A DNA stretch of 64,000 bases from Akebia trifoliata (GCA_017979445.1 CM030705.1:14463040-14527039), one strand, 5' to 3'. Positions 1 through 14,834 are shown, counted from the stretch's first letter. Numbers and translations are program-made. The notes: a model not told the origin generated them from the letters alone.

Positions 1-2738
<2,738 letters not shown>

Positions 2739-2857
2739 GATTTCCATCTCATCTCCCATTTGATCGGTAATGTAGATGTTGAGACTAGTGTTTCTTTAAC
2801 AAGTTCAAAACTTAGAAAATCTTCTAGAATGATTACCTTATTTTGTTCGACTTGCAG

Positions 2858-4457
2858 AAATACCTGGCCTTGCTTTTAGATTTGTTACTCAAATCTCCTG
2901 TCGTGATTTCGTTTGAGAACTAAATGAATATGATTTAGTGAAATCTGAAAATACAGTTTTTGGATGTTGGAATTGCATTGAAGGGCATCTTTTATGAGTT
3001 CCTAGTGAATTAATCTACTTGGGATTTTTATTATTTATTTTTTTTCCATTTTTCCAATCATTTGTGATCCTTGTTATGAGACTTATGTACTCCCTGTTGA
3101 CTAGTTGACCATGTTGTATTGAAGGGGTCTAGCAATATAGGGGACTAGTTAAAAAAGTTTTCTTAAAGGACTACTCACTCTTCTTGTTTGTATATTTGCG
3201 GGGAAAACATTTTCTTAGGAAAAATCAATTTCTATAGAAAATGGTCCAATGGAAATGGAATTTCTTACATATATTTGTTGGTGATGACCTATAAGGCAAT
3301 GTCAAGAAATGAAGTGTTTTGTTGTTTTTGTTTGGGTTTTGAGGGAAGGGGGGGGGGGGGGGAGGGGGTTTGAGAGTAATAGTGAGTGAGAAAATAGCAT
3401 GAATTTCTGCCTGACAAGAAAATGATCTTTCACTGGGTGTCAGGTTGTAGAATATTTTCCTGTTAATTCCAGAAATTGATTTTTGGAAGGGAAAATAAAA
3501 GACAAGATTTTCTCACGAAAATGTACATCATGCACTTACAGATCTATTTTTCTATGATAACTATTTTTTTATTTTTTATTTTATTTTCCTAGACAAACCT
3601 ACCAAAACGTGATTACTTTCCATTATCGCAATGACATTATTTTCGTTGAGTTGGAAGTGTGAGAGACCTTGACTTTCTCATCATACTTGAGGTGGTAAGA
3701 TATGGTTTGTGAAAGTTATTCTTGGGATTTGGTTCTGAGTTGAGTTTGGATCTACACTTGTACAGTAGATTTCATTAAAAAAATGAAATATTTCATGTAG
3801 TAGTAGTATATGAGCTGATTGTATCAATCAACCACTTAACCCATATTCGGTGCATAAAAATGAATCTTGGGTAGGATCATTTGGTTGAATTTGATTTATG
3901 TTAGATATGATTTTTTTATTATTTAGTGTTGGATCTGTAGTTTATTTTTTTCCTCACTGTACTTGCTTGCCTTCCTTTTGATGGAAAGGAAATTAATTTA
4001 TGATAATTGATTTGAACTTGTAGAAAAATAATTTTAAATCCCTTACAAACTTACTTTAAACCCTCACTATCCCTTTAGAGAACTACTTGGATCTCGAAAT
4101 GAAGCTCTAATATTGGATTGGATAGAAATGACCCCCAGAATGTTTCATAGACCGATCTCTTGATCTATTGGAGGATTCGTTTTTTCTTGAAAAATTGAAG
4201 TTTATAGTAAAGTTCCCTCTCGCCACCCCCAACCAAATAGGGTTTCATGAACACCTGAGCCATCTCTCTAAAATACAAAGATATGTCCCAACCTGTTGGC
4301 AATAATAAGACTAGCACTTTTCTGACTCTTATAACAAATCTCGAGGATTTATTTTGACAGTGGATGAATCTTAGGTAAGGATTTTTTTCCCCTTAGTAAG
4401 GCTAGTTGGATTTTAATAATAATATTGTTATAGCTCCTATTGGGATATGTCTATGTT
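2858..4457. other. RPS18 3' UTR tail and AT-rich intergenic sequence
   Basis: The first roughly 100 bases after the proposed UTR acceptor probably finish the S18 3' UTR. The rest is AT-rich with no convincing ORF, apart from the long G tract listed separately. Confidence 0.4.
3348..3367 (+). repeat. Long poly-G tract
   Basis: A run of 15 G, one A, then five more G, preceded by GGG AA and set in AT-rich DNA. It could form a G-quadruplex in the plus strand. It may also be a site of assembly or polymerase error in copy number. Confidence 0.9.
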
Positions 4458-4477
4458 TTAGTGTTTAATTCATCTTT

Positions 4478-4856
4478 TTTTTTTTTTGATAAATATAAAT
4501 TAGATTAAATAAGAGAAGAAGAAAGGGAGGCTGAGATAGCCCCCTAACAACAAGAACAAAAACAACATGGAAAATAGGAAAAAGAAAGATAAAAATACAC
4601 GTCTGACGGGATTCTACGAGTCACAAATGGTATCCCAATTAAAAATAAAATCTTGGAATCCCATTATCTCAAAGTCTTAACTCAACTTTGATTAGAGGAA
4701 TAGAAAATCTAAAATCTCTAAGATCAGCTCTCCTTGTTATGGAATACTTTGTTGTTGCGTTCTCTTCAAAGACCCCAAACAATGGTGGAAGGCAGGATAG
4801 TTCATAGATGTTTCTTTCTAGAATAGAAGATATTGAAACTCCAACCCTCTAGAAGC
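4478..4856 (-). mobile_element. 5'-truncated L1-type LINE, 3' end only
   Basis: On the minus strand the segment ends with a TTAAT/TATTTATC-rich tail and a poly-A (a poly-T run at its left edge on the plus strand), preceded by the GGGGGCTATCTCAGCCTCCC stretch that commonly closes plant L1 elements after ORF2. It is bracketed by a perfect 20-base direct repeat, TTAGTGTTTAATTCATCTTT, at 4458-4477 and 4857-4876, the expected target-site duplication. No ORF2 domain remains; this is a roughly 380 bp dead copy. Confidence 0.8.
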
Positions 4857-4967
4857 TTAGTGTTTAATTCATCTTTCATCATCTAATAGATGTTTCTTTC
4901 TAGAATAGAAGATATTGAAACTCCAACCCTCTAGAAGCTCAGTGTTTAATTCATCTTTCATCATCTA
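4804..4967. repeat. 82-bp tandem duplication overlapping the LINE 5' edge
   Basis: The segment from ATAGATGTTTCTTTCTAG to the CATCATCTA end occurs twice, offset by 82 bases (4804 and 4886), nearly identical. It duplicates the LINE's truncated end together with its right target-site copy, so it arose after the LINE insertion and leaves a third copy of the target-site sequence near 4940. Confidence 0.8.
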
Positions 4968-4977
4968 TTGAACTTAT

Positions 4978-5697
4978 TTCATTTGATATTTGATGGCATC
5001 TGGGGTTTGTCAATCAAAATTGAAATTGAAAACCTCGATTGCCAATCCTTTTTTCTATGCCAAATTAGAGTGAAATCTAACTGAATTGATTTGTTTTTAT
5101 ATTGAACATGGTTCAAGTCTTTTCTACCTCTTAATATACAATATATATATATATATATATAATATATATATATCTATATATATATATATACACGTTGTTC
5201 CTTTTCTATATTAGCCTATTCTAAAATTTTATTATTTGTAAAACCTTGAGCTTAAGGTGGGCCATGTCTTGTAAAATCTATTACTTTTGTGATGGAAAAA
5301 TAATGAAAGAAAGATTTTATATCCCTCCAAAACTTGGCTTTCAAAGACTAATATCAGCACCATCTAGTCTGACTTGACCCGACCCGTCTAATTGAACTTT
5401 CAAATGGATTTGACATAACCAAACACCATCTCGCCATTACACGTACGTGAGGTTGTCATCCGTGCAGGTCCATGATACAGAATCTGACTCAGATGTTTAT
5501 GGCTACACTTTCTTTGACTAAATTAGCTTATCTTATGACCACAAGATTTTTATACAATGTCGACAAATTTTTTTTTTTTTTTTAAGTGGATCCAATCCTA
5601 ATTATATTAACAAAAATATCTACATTTAAAACAATAAAAAACTGACTTTTTGAAAAAGCTGCAGTATTTTTTTTTTAATCAGCATTTTTTTTTATCG
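4978..5697. other. Intergenic; decayed dispersed repeat and TA microsatellite
   Basis: About 5015-5090 (AAAACCTCGATT..., CTTTTTTCTATGCC, AAATTAGAGTGAAATCTAA) resembles 9078-9180 and the left part of 50745-51300, so it is probably one old repeat family. An imperfect TA dinucleotide array lies at about 5141-5192. No gene was seen. Confidence 0.4.
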
Positions 5698-5880
5698 TAC
5701 TGGAATTACTTTGAAATGTACATCGTGAGGGATATATTTCTGACGTGGATGTGTCAGAATATAGATGTTTTTCATTGAGATAGGAGTGAGATTTCAATGA
5801 AAGCATCTATGATTTTAATCACATCCAAGTCAGCAATGTCTCTCACAATATATATTTTAATGTTACTTCAACATTATTCT
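5698..5880. mobile_element. Foldback (MITE-like) element
   Basis: The two halves are imperfect reverse complements over about 80 bases: the left half runs through CGTGAGGGATATATTTCTGA, GTGGATGTG and ATAGATGTTTTTCATTGAGA; the right half, read backwards, runs through TGTGAGAGACATTGCTGAC, TTGGATGTG and ATAGATGCTTTCATTGAAA. It has no coding capacity. Exact ends and target-site duplication were not resolved. Confidence 0.6.
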
Positions 5881-6961
5881 TTTTCTTTTTTATATTTAAA
5901 AAAAAAATAATTTTATTTTTATTTATTTATTTTTTAATTTTGAGCATGTCTTTTGCGTTTTAAGCACATTTAAAAAAATAAAATAAAACAACACCATCTT
6001 TGTTTTTGTGTGGGATTTGATACATAATAGAATTTGGTGATTCATAAATGTAAAAATATAAGATATGATGATAATATATTGATGTTATAATTTTTTCATT
6101 TTTTTTAATAGTTTATTATTCCAAACAAAAGATATGTTAATGAGTAAATTTTTTTTGGGTCATAACATGTATAATTATGTTCAAGAACATGTTATATTGG
6201 AAATATGAAATACATATTTTATGTACTATTAAATATATAAATTTTTTATAATTTCTAAAATACTTTTTATATTTTATGTTTCATCATTTTTCTCATAACT
6301 TTTTCGTTTTTTTTTTTTCTCATTTTCTGTTTCTTTTTTTTTTTTTTTTTCGAAGCTTTTTATTGTCCTTTTAAACTTATACTCCGACTTTGTGACTATG
6401 CTTGTAATGGTGTTATCTTGAAGTGGTTGACTCATTGATCTCTCTTATCCAATTGATATCGAAATTTCGGGTGGGTTGATGAGCCAATTTAGGTGGTTTG
6501 ATTCTTATAAAGTCCAATCGGACTATTTATGTTGTTTTAAGCCTAGGTCGACCAAATAATTCACCCATCCATCATGAATGATATCGAAAGTGTTAGATAT
6601 CAAGGATTAAAAATATAATTGAGAAAGCCAAGTTATAATCATTTAAACCAACGATTGTAGTAGTAATAATAATAATAATAAATGTAAAAAAATGATATAT
6701 TTAAGTTAAATAAGATACATGGTACAAAAAGTGCATATCTTTGACATTAAAATTAATTTAGTGCATATCTCAAAGTATTAATTGGGGTTGTAAGCAATCT
6801 AACCCTAGTATATTTAAAATTTGATCTTATTTGATTAAGAAAAAAATATAAAATATTAAAAAAATTCAAATTTAAAGAAGAGTTACCTTATTTCGATGGT
6901 GGTTGATTGGATAGTAATAGTTTTAGATTTATTTTGTTCCTCTTAGAATTATTGTTTTCTT
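5881..6961. other. AT-rich intergenic sequence
   Basis: Long A and T runs and a TAA microsatellite near 6663-6680. No ORF with recognisable protein similarity. Confidence 0.4.
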
Positions 6962-6969
6962 TTATTTGA

Positions 6970-7091
6970 GAGAACTTCTATTTCCACACCAACTTTTACA
7001 AAGAACATCTCAAGATGTGTGCTAATTCTTTTGTGATTTAATATGAATTGGGGTTCTCTTAGCAAAAGTTGGTGTGACAATAGAATCTCTC
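6970..7091. mobile_element. Short TIR element, family A copy 1
   Basis: A 122 bp element bounded by inverted ends (left GAGAACTTCTATT..., right end reading back as GAGAGATTCTATTG...), each followed by the family core CACACCAACTTTT or its counterpart. It is flanked by a perfect 8-base direct repeat TTATTTGA at 6962-6969 and 7092-7099. There is no ORF, so it must be mobilised in trans. Ends beginning GAGA with 8-9 bp target duplications fit a Mutator-like or hAT-like MITE; the superfamily is not settled. Confidence 0.8.
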
Positions 7092-7856
7092 TTATTTGAT
7101 GCATGTAATTTAGGAGAAAGGGAATGTAGGTAGAGACAAACAAGAAGGTCTGATTTAATGTACATAAAACATTATAAAATTTTATATATTTAAACATAAC
7201 ATATATTATATTTACATAATTTCTCACATTTTATGGAATTGGGACATGTTAATATAAAATTGATCGATAATAGGTCATCAAATCGAAACCTAAATCCTCA
7301 TAAAAACTTATATAAAACATTGATATATTCGATCTAGAATTTGAGCTATCTTATACTTAGGTAAATAGAATCGAAATCACCAAGAATCGCAAGTATCCGT
7401 CGATTCCATTCTTGAGTGATTGTAGAATTTTATATTCTTTACGTGAAGTCTTTTCTATCACAAAATATAATAAATTTTAGAATAAACATTTTATTAATCA
7501 TTGTAAAATATTTTTTTCTTCCAAAAACACAACACACAATTTACAAACGCATCAACAACATCGTTATAACTGATTATAGTAAAGATACACGTTTATATTT
7601 ATAGAATCTGAAATTCATCTTCTTTTCATAGATAATAAATTTTCAAGAGAGGACCCATTTTGAAATTTAGAAACATTAAATTATACGAAAATCTGAAGAG
7701 TCTTTATATAATATATATCTATCAACTTAAAAAATAAAAAATAAAAAATTCGATTCCATTTAAACTTAGCTCTTATCCAAGGGTACCCATACCCGGTGGT
7801 CCCTAACAAAAACCAATAATATAAACTCAACTTCTTAATTGTTGGTATTATTAAAA

Positions 7857-7956
7857 GAGAGCTGCTATTGTCACACCAACTCTTATGTAAATCACCAAAT
7901 AATTGCACACTGTAAGTGTAGTGTTAGTAAAAGTTGGTGTGACAATAGTAACTCTC
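7857..7956. mobile_element. Short TIR element, family A copy 2
   Basis: A 100 bp element with ends GAGAGCTGCTATTGTCACAC and, reading back, GAGAGTTACTATTGTCACAC, flanked by a perfect 9-base duplication TTATTAAAA (7848-7856 and 7957-7965). It shares the CACACCAACT core with copies 1, 3 and 4. Confidence 0.85.
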
Positions 7957-7968
7957 TTATTAAAAATT

Positions 7969-8045
7969 GAGAGATTTTATTGCCACACCAACTTTTATTA
8001 ATTGGGGTGGCATTAGCAAAAGTTGGTGGGACAATATACTTTTTC
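7969..8045. mobile_element. Short TIR element, family A copy 3
   Basis: A degraded 77 bp copy immediately beside copy 2: left end GAGAGATTTTATTGCCACAC, right side reading back through TATTGTCCCACCAACTTTT. The flanks TTAAAAATT and TTAAAATTT are a near-perfect 9-base target duplication. Its left target copy overlaps the right target copy of element 2, so the two inserted almost end to end. Confidence 0.65.
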
Positions 8046-8216
8046 TTAAAATTTAAATAATAATAATGGGTTGGGAACCATTGATTCTTAAAAATGACTC
8101 ATGAAAAAACACATGATCCCAACTCTTTAAATACAAAATCCAATGATTGAGATTTATGAGCATCTTGATAACACAAATCTTGAAGATACTTATCCCGAGG
8201 ATAAATCTAATGACTC

Positions 8217-8247
<31 letters not shown>

Positions 8248-9891
8248 GTGATGAATGCACCCAGTTTTTAGTATGCGGCTGACGTGGCAAGTGCATAAAA
8301 TCATAAATCTTTTTCTTCGAGATAAACAGGAAAAAGACCTAGAGTTCTGTTTCGATGAACTTACATGTTAATGCAATTAATTCTTCACAAAATCTTCTAT
8401 GATTGAGGAAACATGAAGAAGGAAGATAAAAGAGGCATCCAAATTTCTCGAAGAATTTTTTTAATTTTTTAATTTTTACCAATTTCGTTAGCCAAACATA
8501 CCACGAAATTTCAATGAACCGAGATAGTAATAAGGTTTGCCGAACCCAACAACAAACTGGTCAACACTTGCTTCGCTATATTCACGAACCCAATACAAAC
8601 TGTACCCGAACTATACAGGTTCTCAAGTTGGTCTACTAGAAATAAATCTACTAAGACAAGTCCATTATATCGTTTCATTTACTTAAAAATGGCAGGACCC
8701 ATGTCTATCTATTTTCGAGGAGAACAATGCTCACTGCCCCACCACCTTACAAGCTCTTGTAGTATTTCTCGTCGAGATGCCACTATTTATAACTATTAAC
8801 ATGTGTAAAAGGGACTTTTCTTCTATTATCGTGTTGTCCATTCTCATACCATCCTCTTGAATTTTATTGCCCAAGTAGATAAAAAGAAATGGACCACATC
8901 TTTGATACCAAATGTCTCAATTGGCATAGTCGCATCGCTTGTAGGCAACCCCATGCATGTATCCATGCGGACTGGCGACCGCTCGACAAATATGATATCT
9001 AGCAATTAATGATGTCGATTGTAGTCTTATGCGTGCTCTGATTTCCATACGGTGGACTGCGAACTCAATATCTAACTAGATTTGAAAACCTTGGTTTTAG
9101 ATTCTTTTTTCTATACTTGATTAGAGTCAAGTCTAAAAGGAACCAAATCAATAAGAATCAGAACCAATTCAATTTTGTTTGATCGATACCCGCGGGTATT
9201 TATCTACACGGTTGGGATCATGAGTTATTTTTTCATGAGTCAAGGGATCTCAACCCACAAGGACATTATCTAAGACCTCATAGAGACATTAGTATTTTTC
9301 AGAATATTCATTTTTCAATAATACCTGTCCATTTTGTCTTTTAATGAAAAATATAAAGAGTATGTTGGTATTTTACAAAATAAATGCTTGCTTATATTGA
9401 CTGCAAAAGTATTTAACACAAACAAGACATTTACTATGCAAACAAGCATTATTATATAAAAGACTAATATACCTTTGTCTTTTTCAATAAAAAAACAAAA
9501 TAAATAGGAATATTATTGGAAAGTGAATACAATGGAAAATGTTAACGTCCCTACGAAGATTTGGACATTTATCATATTGCTTAGCTTCATCGCCCTCCTC
9601 ATCAAATTGAGAACAAGTTCTTTGTCTCTCTCCCTCTAAAGGTTTTAAAGAAACAATAATAGTTTTCACAAAATATCTAATGATTTGTGCTTTGTTTTTC
9701 CTATATTCATTAGAATTAAGATTTTATTTTGTTTTTTCCTATTGGTGGATTTGTTATTTCCCTTGTATTCTATTGTTGTAAGATTTTAAGACTTAAAATC
9801 TTTGAATATTAGGGGAAATAAGAAGGAGAAGATTTGCAATTTGTTTTTCTTTTCTTTGATTTTGATTCGTACTTTTTTTTATAGATTTCTT
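8046..9891. other. Intergenic; TAA microsatellite and half of a family B foldback
   Basis: A TAA-type microsatellite lies at about 8213-8243. It is followed at about 8246-8330 by GAGTCGTGATGAATGC, GACGTGGCAAGTGCAT and a TTCGAGATAAAC-like core, one arm of the foldback family seen whole at 37130, 47225 and 51420. About 9078-9180 is a copy of the repeat also at 5015 and 50745. I see no gene in the rest. Confidence 0.4.
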
Positions 9892-10467
9892 TGTTAGAAC
9901 CGCATGTATCATGTGGCCTCATTGACCTCCACAATTTTGGTTCCAAATCACACAAGGATTTATAATATGATAGAATATCAATATTATTGGAAACCCAATA
10001 TAATTAGAATTTTATATTCTTTAAAAATTAGTAGGAGACTTTGATGGATAGGAAACCTACTAAAAGACTGATTCTAGACCCTCAACCTTCATTTATAAGA
10101 GGGGATTGACTACCCATATTGAAAACGTTGAATAGATAACATATTGTAGAGAACACCAAAATAAGAGAACATAAAAGAAGTGATATCCATAAATCATAAT
10201 CAAGTAGATCCACATAAAGAGAAGGGGGGGAGGTGAGTTTAGTAATAAAATGATCAATTTTATTGGGGTTTCAAAGGTTATAAGAAATGTAGATTGAAGT
10301 GCATACCTCCAACACAATGAATCAAAGATATTGTGATGGCACAAGGTACGTAACTATAACCTTGTTTTAATTTAACGTGAATGGTATGCTTGAGATATGT
10401 GTCGATTAATTTCTACTGGGACAATGAAAGTAATGTTGCATATTTGAATGCGTAAATTTTTACAACA
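9892..10467 (+). mobile_element. Probable Copia LTR, family with T-rich leader
   Basis: Begins TGTTAGAACC and ends TTACAACA, giving the TG...CA termini of an LTR about 576 bp long. Two bases after its end comes TGATATCAGAGC (10470-10481), an 11/12 match to the initiator-Met-tRNA primer-binding site TGGTATCAGAGC used by Copia elements. The 3' boundary is well supported by the PBS; the 5' boundary is a guess. No second LTR was found. Confidence 0.6.
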
Positions 10468-10469
10468 TG

Positions 10470-11550
10470 TGATATCAGAGCTAATGTTTTTGAATCTCCA
10501 TATCTTGGTTACTATTCATGAATAAAAGATTTCCATAAAATTCTTGTGCCAATTTCATGATCTCATTGTATGACCATAATTGTTGAATTTTCTTGTATGT
10601 GAGTGATTTCAATTTTTATTCATGAAAATTTGTTTTCATATATGTTAAATCGTTTTGAAATTTCAAATTCTTGAATATTCGATCAGTATTTGAGATTTTT
10701 GATATATATATTCAGTCGGTATTTTAGGTTTTTTTTCTTTGATTTATCCATATATATTAAAATTTCAGTTTTTTTTTTTTTTTTTTTTTCTGATTTATAC
10801 ATATACATTTAGTTTCATTTTTTCCGATTCTTCATGCATATATTAAAATTTCAGATTTCGAATTATGCACATATAATCAATTTCAGAATTTTCGATTTTC
10901 ATATGTATATCGAATTTTAGAATTTTTGGTTTGCACATGTATATTCAAATATCAGAATTTTCGGTTTATTCATGTATATATTTTATTTTGGAATTTTAGG
11001 TATTTACATGTATGTTTCAATATTCAATTTTGGAATTTTTTTTAGCATATACATGTGTAAATTACCAATTTCATTTTGGGTTTTGATATGTATACATTGT
11101 CAATTATGATTTTGGAAAATTTTCGATGCCACGTGAGTATATAATTCAATTTTGGTTCATGAATTTCGTTTTCCACGTGTGTATATATTTCTAGATGTTG
11201 GATTCTTCATTTTCGAATTTATTGTAAGCATATGATTCTTATTTTTGTTATTGGCAATATTTTGTTTTGATGTGAGACTTTTATTGATCAAAACTTTATG
11301 TAAATATTATTGAACAATTTGGAGAAACTTAAATTTTATTAATTTTGTAACTACCAAAATATTACAATAATGCTTATGATTGTGATTACGAGAGTAACAA
11401 GATTATCCCACGTGCTTAAATGAAAAAAATGTTCATATATACAAGGTCATCTCTCTTTCTCTCTCTTTATACATTCATGTATAGTTATTTACATATTTAT
11501 ATATTTAATTGTTGGAAAGTGTTCAAAGGCCCTAAAGCGAGCCAAACATT
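10470..11550 (+). mobile_element. Copia PBS and T-rich quasi-repetitive leader
   Basis: After the PBS (10470-10481) comes about 1 kb of T-rich sequence without long ORFs. Between about 10680 and 11220 a degenerate unit of roughly 50-60 bases recurs, built from words such as CATGTATAT, TTTCAGAATTTTCG and TTTTGGAATTTT. No gag or pol domain follows, so the element is truncated or was replaced by the sequence after 11550. Confidence 0.55.
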
Positions 11551-11599
11551 TTTCAATATATGGGCTAGACATTTTTTTTTAGGATGATTTCAATGGTGA

Positions 11600-11870
11600 T
11601 GAAATTGTAGACATGGACTCTTCGTCGAAAACCCAATCTCTACTTGAATTTGGAGTCGTCATCATTCTTTTTTAAAATAAAGTTTGAATGGACACCTCAA
11701 TTAATTTTTTTTTTTTTTAAAGATTAGTTTTGTAATGAGTCTTATATGGATTTGGTATTAACCTACTTAAGATCTACGTAAAAGGTCCATTTAAGAAATA
11801 AGGAAGGTGTTAGGCATCCTATTTCATTTACCTTAGGTGGTAACTTATGCAGGGGTCATTTTTTATTTTT
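11600..11870 (-). mobile_element. Tat/Ogre-like Gypsy LTR-end fragment
   Basis: Contains GGAGTCGTCATC (compare the GGAGTCGCCACC typical of these elements, whose complement adjoins their primer site) and, about 165 bases on, GGAAGGTGTTAGGCATCC. This pair of landmarks is characteristic of Tat/Ogre LTR borders in angiosperms. Only the fragment is present; orientation is inferred from the landmark order. Confidence 0.45.
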
Positions 11871-12912
11871 TTGAAAAAATTTAATAAAGAAAGTTGATGA
11901 AAATAAAACTTGTACCATCAATCTTTGAGAAATTTTATTTTGGATCTAGATCATGGGGGTCACCTCATTAAGAAAAGGACCTCACGGTGACTAGACCACA
12001 AGAACTTACATTTCAAGGGAGGTGGATCTCCAAAATCAAGAGAAAAAGAAAGATTAGAGGAGAAAATAGAATATGGAGATGAAGAATGGAGGGATGTGTA
12101 ATTATTTTCTTACATCCACCTTGAAGTTTTGAGTCTTTTTTTTTTTAATATTCTTCTTTTTGTTTTGGAAGTATTTTTTTTTTAATCTTAACTTCAATGT
12201 AAAATTTGAGGGTTGATATGCTTGTAGTATGGGGATTTGAAGTTAATAGATTTTAGGTTGAAAATTGAGTGAGTGGAGAGGTTTTAGTGGATTTGAGGGT
12301 TATGTGAGTTGAAAGGCTTTAGTGGGTTTGGGAGTTGAGAGAGATGAAATTTCAAATAGGATGTTCAAGCATTGGGGGTTTGTTTGAGAGAAGTAGGTTT
12401 TTATAGATTTTTGAGGGACTATTTAAGGGTCATTACGACTTCTTGGAGAACTTTTAGGCTCAATAGCATTACCAACCTTGGTCATTTGAGTATTTGATCC
12501 AGATCTGAATTGATCAATCTCTCCCTACTTCGATTCATCTTTATTGAGATAAATTTGAACTTCATCTTAAAATTCTAATGAATTTGGTAATAAAATATTG
12601 TCGTTTGACCACCATGACGATGCTTCATTAAAGATTACATCCCGTGAGACCTAGATCTTCCTTGTCAACGCTCCAACTTTTTTTCTTGGAATCGTAACCC
12701 ACAAAGATGCATTTCAATGCCCTGTTATCAAATTTTGTTTGTAGATTTTCTGTGAGAAAAAAGAAAAAAATACACTCGAAAACATGAAAATGTTTTACCG
12801 TTGGCTTCTGTCCAAGTAGTTTCTCGTATAGAGAAATAAACCCAAGTCAAGGTTATGGTAGCCAGTTGATCACATACACTATTGTCGCCATTGACTCAAC
12901 CCAAAATTGTGG

Positions 12913-13293
12913 TCACACATTTTTAGAGTGCAACATGCATCGACACGTGTTACCTAAATGTCGACTCTTCCGTTCAACTACTCCATTCTGTTGTGACATA
13001 TTTGCACAAGTGAGTTGCCTTCTAATTTTGTGTTGTTTCAAGTACTCGTTGAACTCCTTTGAGGTATATTTTCCACCATTGTTGAACTGTATACAACGGA
13101 TGTTATGCCCAACCAATGTCTTTTCCTCTAGACGAAATTCCTTGAATTTTTTGAATGCTTCAGATTTTTCTTTCAAGAAGTACACCCAAACATACCTTAA
13201 GAAGTCATCGATGAAAGTGATCATGTAGCGCTTACCTCTTATTGATGAGTACTTCACATTGCCAGACACGTCAGTGTGCATTAGCTCCAACAA
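12913..13293 (-). pseudogene. Copia integrase core fragment
   Basis: The 126-residue frame is the central integrase (DDE) domain that inserts element cDNA. Visible landmarks in order: MHTDVSG (first catalytic Asp), YMITFIDDFLRYVWVYFLK, then FNNGGKYTSKEF where copia has DNGGEYTS, so the second catalytic Asp is replaced by Asn. Next comes QQNGVVERKSRHL, holding the catalytic Glu. Loss of the second Asp plus downstream stops mean the domain is dead. Confidence 0.9.
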
Positions 13294-13314
13294 TTCTTTC
13301 GATCGAAACTTTGA

Positions 13315-13497
13315 TTATTCAAAAGTAGCTGCACATAATGTGTCTGAACGAAAATCAATCTTTAGAAGTCTTCTGACAAGTTCACATTTCTCCATATCAT
13401 AAAGCTTTTTGTATCTTGGGTGCCCTAGTCGTGTATGCCAAAGGTTTGGTGTCTCATTTTTTCTGATATTTTCTATGTATGCCTCTTCTGTCAACAT
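13315..13497 (-). pseudogene. Copia GAG-pre-integrase zinc-finger region fragment
   Basis: The frame contains LWHTRLGHPRYKKL, the conserved H-x-R-L-G-H signature just upstream of copia integrase, and a CAATFE end where the second Cys pair is expected. It is separated from the integrase frame by a stop/frameshift at about 13294-13314. Confidence 0.85.
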
Positions 13498-14050
13498 TAC
13501 TTACATAGACTTCACACGCATTCCTTTCATCATAGGTATTGCATCTACTTTAATATTCTTAAAGATCTTCACATCTTAGGGTCCAAATGAGACATATCGT
13601 CCTGTCCTAGTTATCTGTGGAACAAATAATAGATTTTTTGCCATAATAGGAACATGGTAGACTCCTCATAGTAATAGATCCTCGCCAAATCTCCCCCCGA
13701 TTTCTTCATTACCCACATGCTTAATCGAATCTTGTGAGCTGTCAGTTGTCACAACCACTCGATTTTTAACATATGAATGCATGGTTCTGAATATCTTCTC
13801 ATCACCCGTCATATGGTTTGAACAACTTAAGTCCACGATCTAATCTTTAGCATAGTAAATTGTTGCATTCTACTTATATGTGCAATTCACTGAGGCTAGA
13901 TTAGTTTTTTTCATGTTGATCTTCCACCACAACTGTGAATGGGTGTTCTTCGATCATCTCGGTGGTAGTTGTTGCAAATAAACCTTATGTTTCAGTAGTT
14001 GATGCATAGTTTGTTTGTGGATCTCAATTTTTCTCATCATTGACTCCCCC

Positions 14051-14539
14051 TTACTTACTAGCTTCTGTATGTCGAAAATCTTTAGTGATTGCATTAACTT
14101 TTGCATGAATCAACTTTACTCTGCAATCACGTGCAAAGTGCCATGATTTTTCACAGCGATAATATGAGTTTTTAGTCTGCTTATACTGTGCCTTTTTGTC
14201 GTTCTTTTCATTGACGTTAGTATCTCTTCCATTATGTGATTTGCTTTTGTTGTGATTCGATTTGAATTTGTCTCGCCATTTATTTTTGGAGTATTTAGAA
14301 AATATTGCATATTCTATGTTTTTAGTCTTCAAGATACTAATTTTGAGGAGCACCATCTTGTGATTAATGACCAAATTTTCTAACTCATCCACAGAAGGTT
14401 GTGTCGACCACCAGGCAATAACCATCACATATGTTGCATACTCTGTTCGTAGACCGTTAATCAAGAATCTCCTCATCTTGACATTCGAGATTTTATTCTC
14501 TAGATCCAATAAGGATAACTCCCTGCACGTAATCTTCAT
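14051..14539 (-). pseudogene. Copia gag, C-terminal part with damaged zinc knuckle
   Basis: 162 residues typical of the retrotransposon gag family: an ISNVKMRRFLINGL motif, a Lys/Asn-rich linker, then YYRCEKSWHFARDC, a CCHC knuckle whose first Cys has become Tyr. The knuckle would normally bind element RNA during packaging. The frame is separated from the N-terminal gag piece at 14577-14834 by a frameshift. Confidence 0.85.
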
Positions 14540-14576
14540 GTGAAGGAAATTTCTACAACCGAGAGTTTTCCTTGTT

Positions 14577-14834
14577 CTAGACTTCCAATTTCCTTTTTAA
14601 TAGTTGAAAGTGATGCATGTTTTTCTTGAAGAATAAACCTGCAAAAATATACCATGCCTTTTTTGGTATATTCGCATCCAAGATACGAATTAGCATGTCG
14701 TCATCTATGGATTTCTTTAGTGCATAGAAAGCTCTACCAGCCTTGGTGTTCCACTTTGTCTTCGATGTAAGGTCTTCTGGCCGCACCATATTGTCTCCAC
14801 ATGTCACGTCCCATAGCTCATGTGTTAATTCCAT
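14577..14834 (-). pseudogene. Copia gag, N-terminal part
   Basis: 85 residues with the gag pattern of plant Copia: ELWDVTCGDN, WNTKAGRAFYALKKSID and ILDANIPKKAWYIF. It lies upstream of, and out of frame with, the C-terminal gag fragment. Confidence 0.75.

Noticed and set aside
6949..7227. 92-residue minus-strand frame
   Set aside because: It spans a complete MITE and its flanks, so it cannot be a conserved gene.
12866..13228. 120-residue plus-strand frame
   Set aside because: It is the antisense shadow of the copia integrase frame on the other strand, which has clear catalytic motifs.
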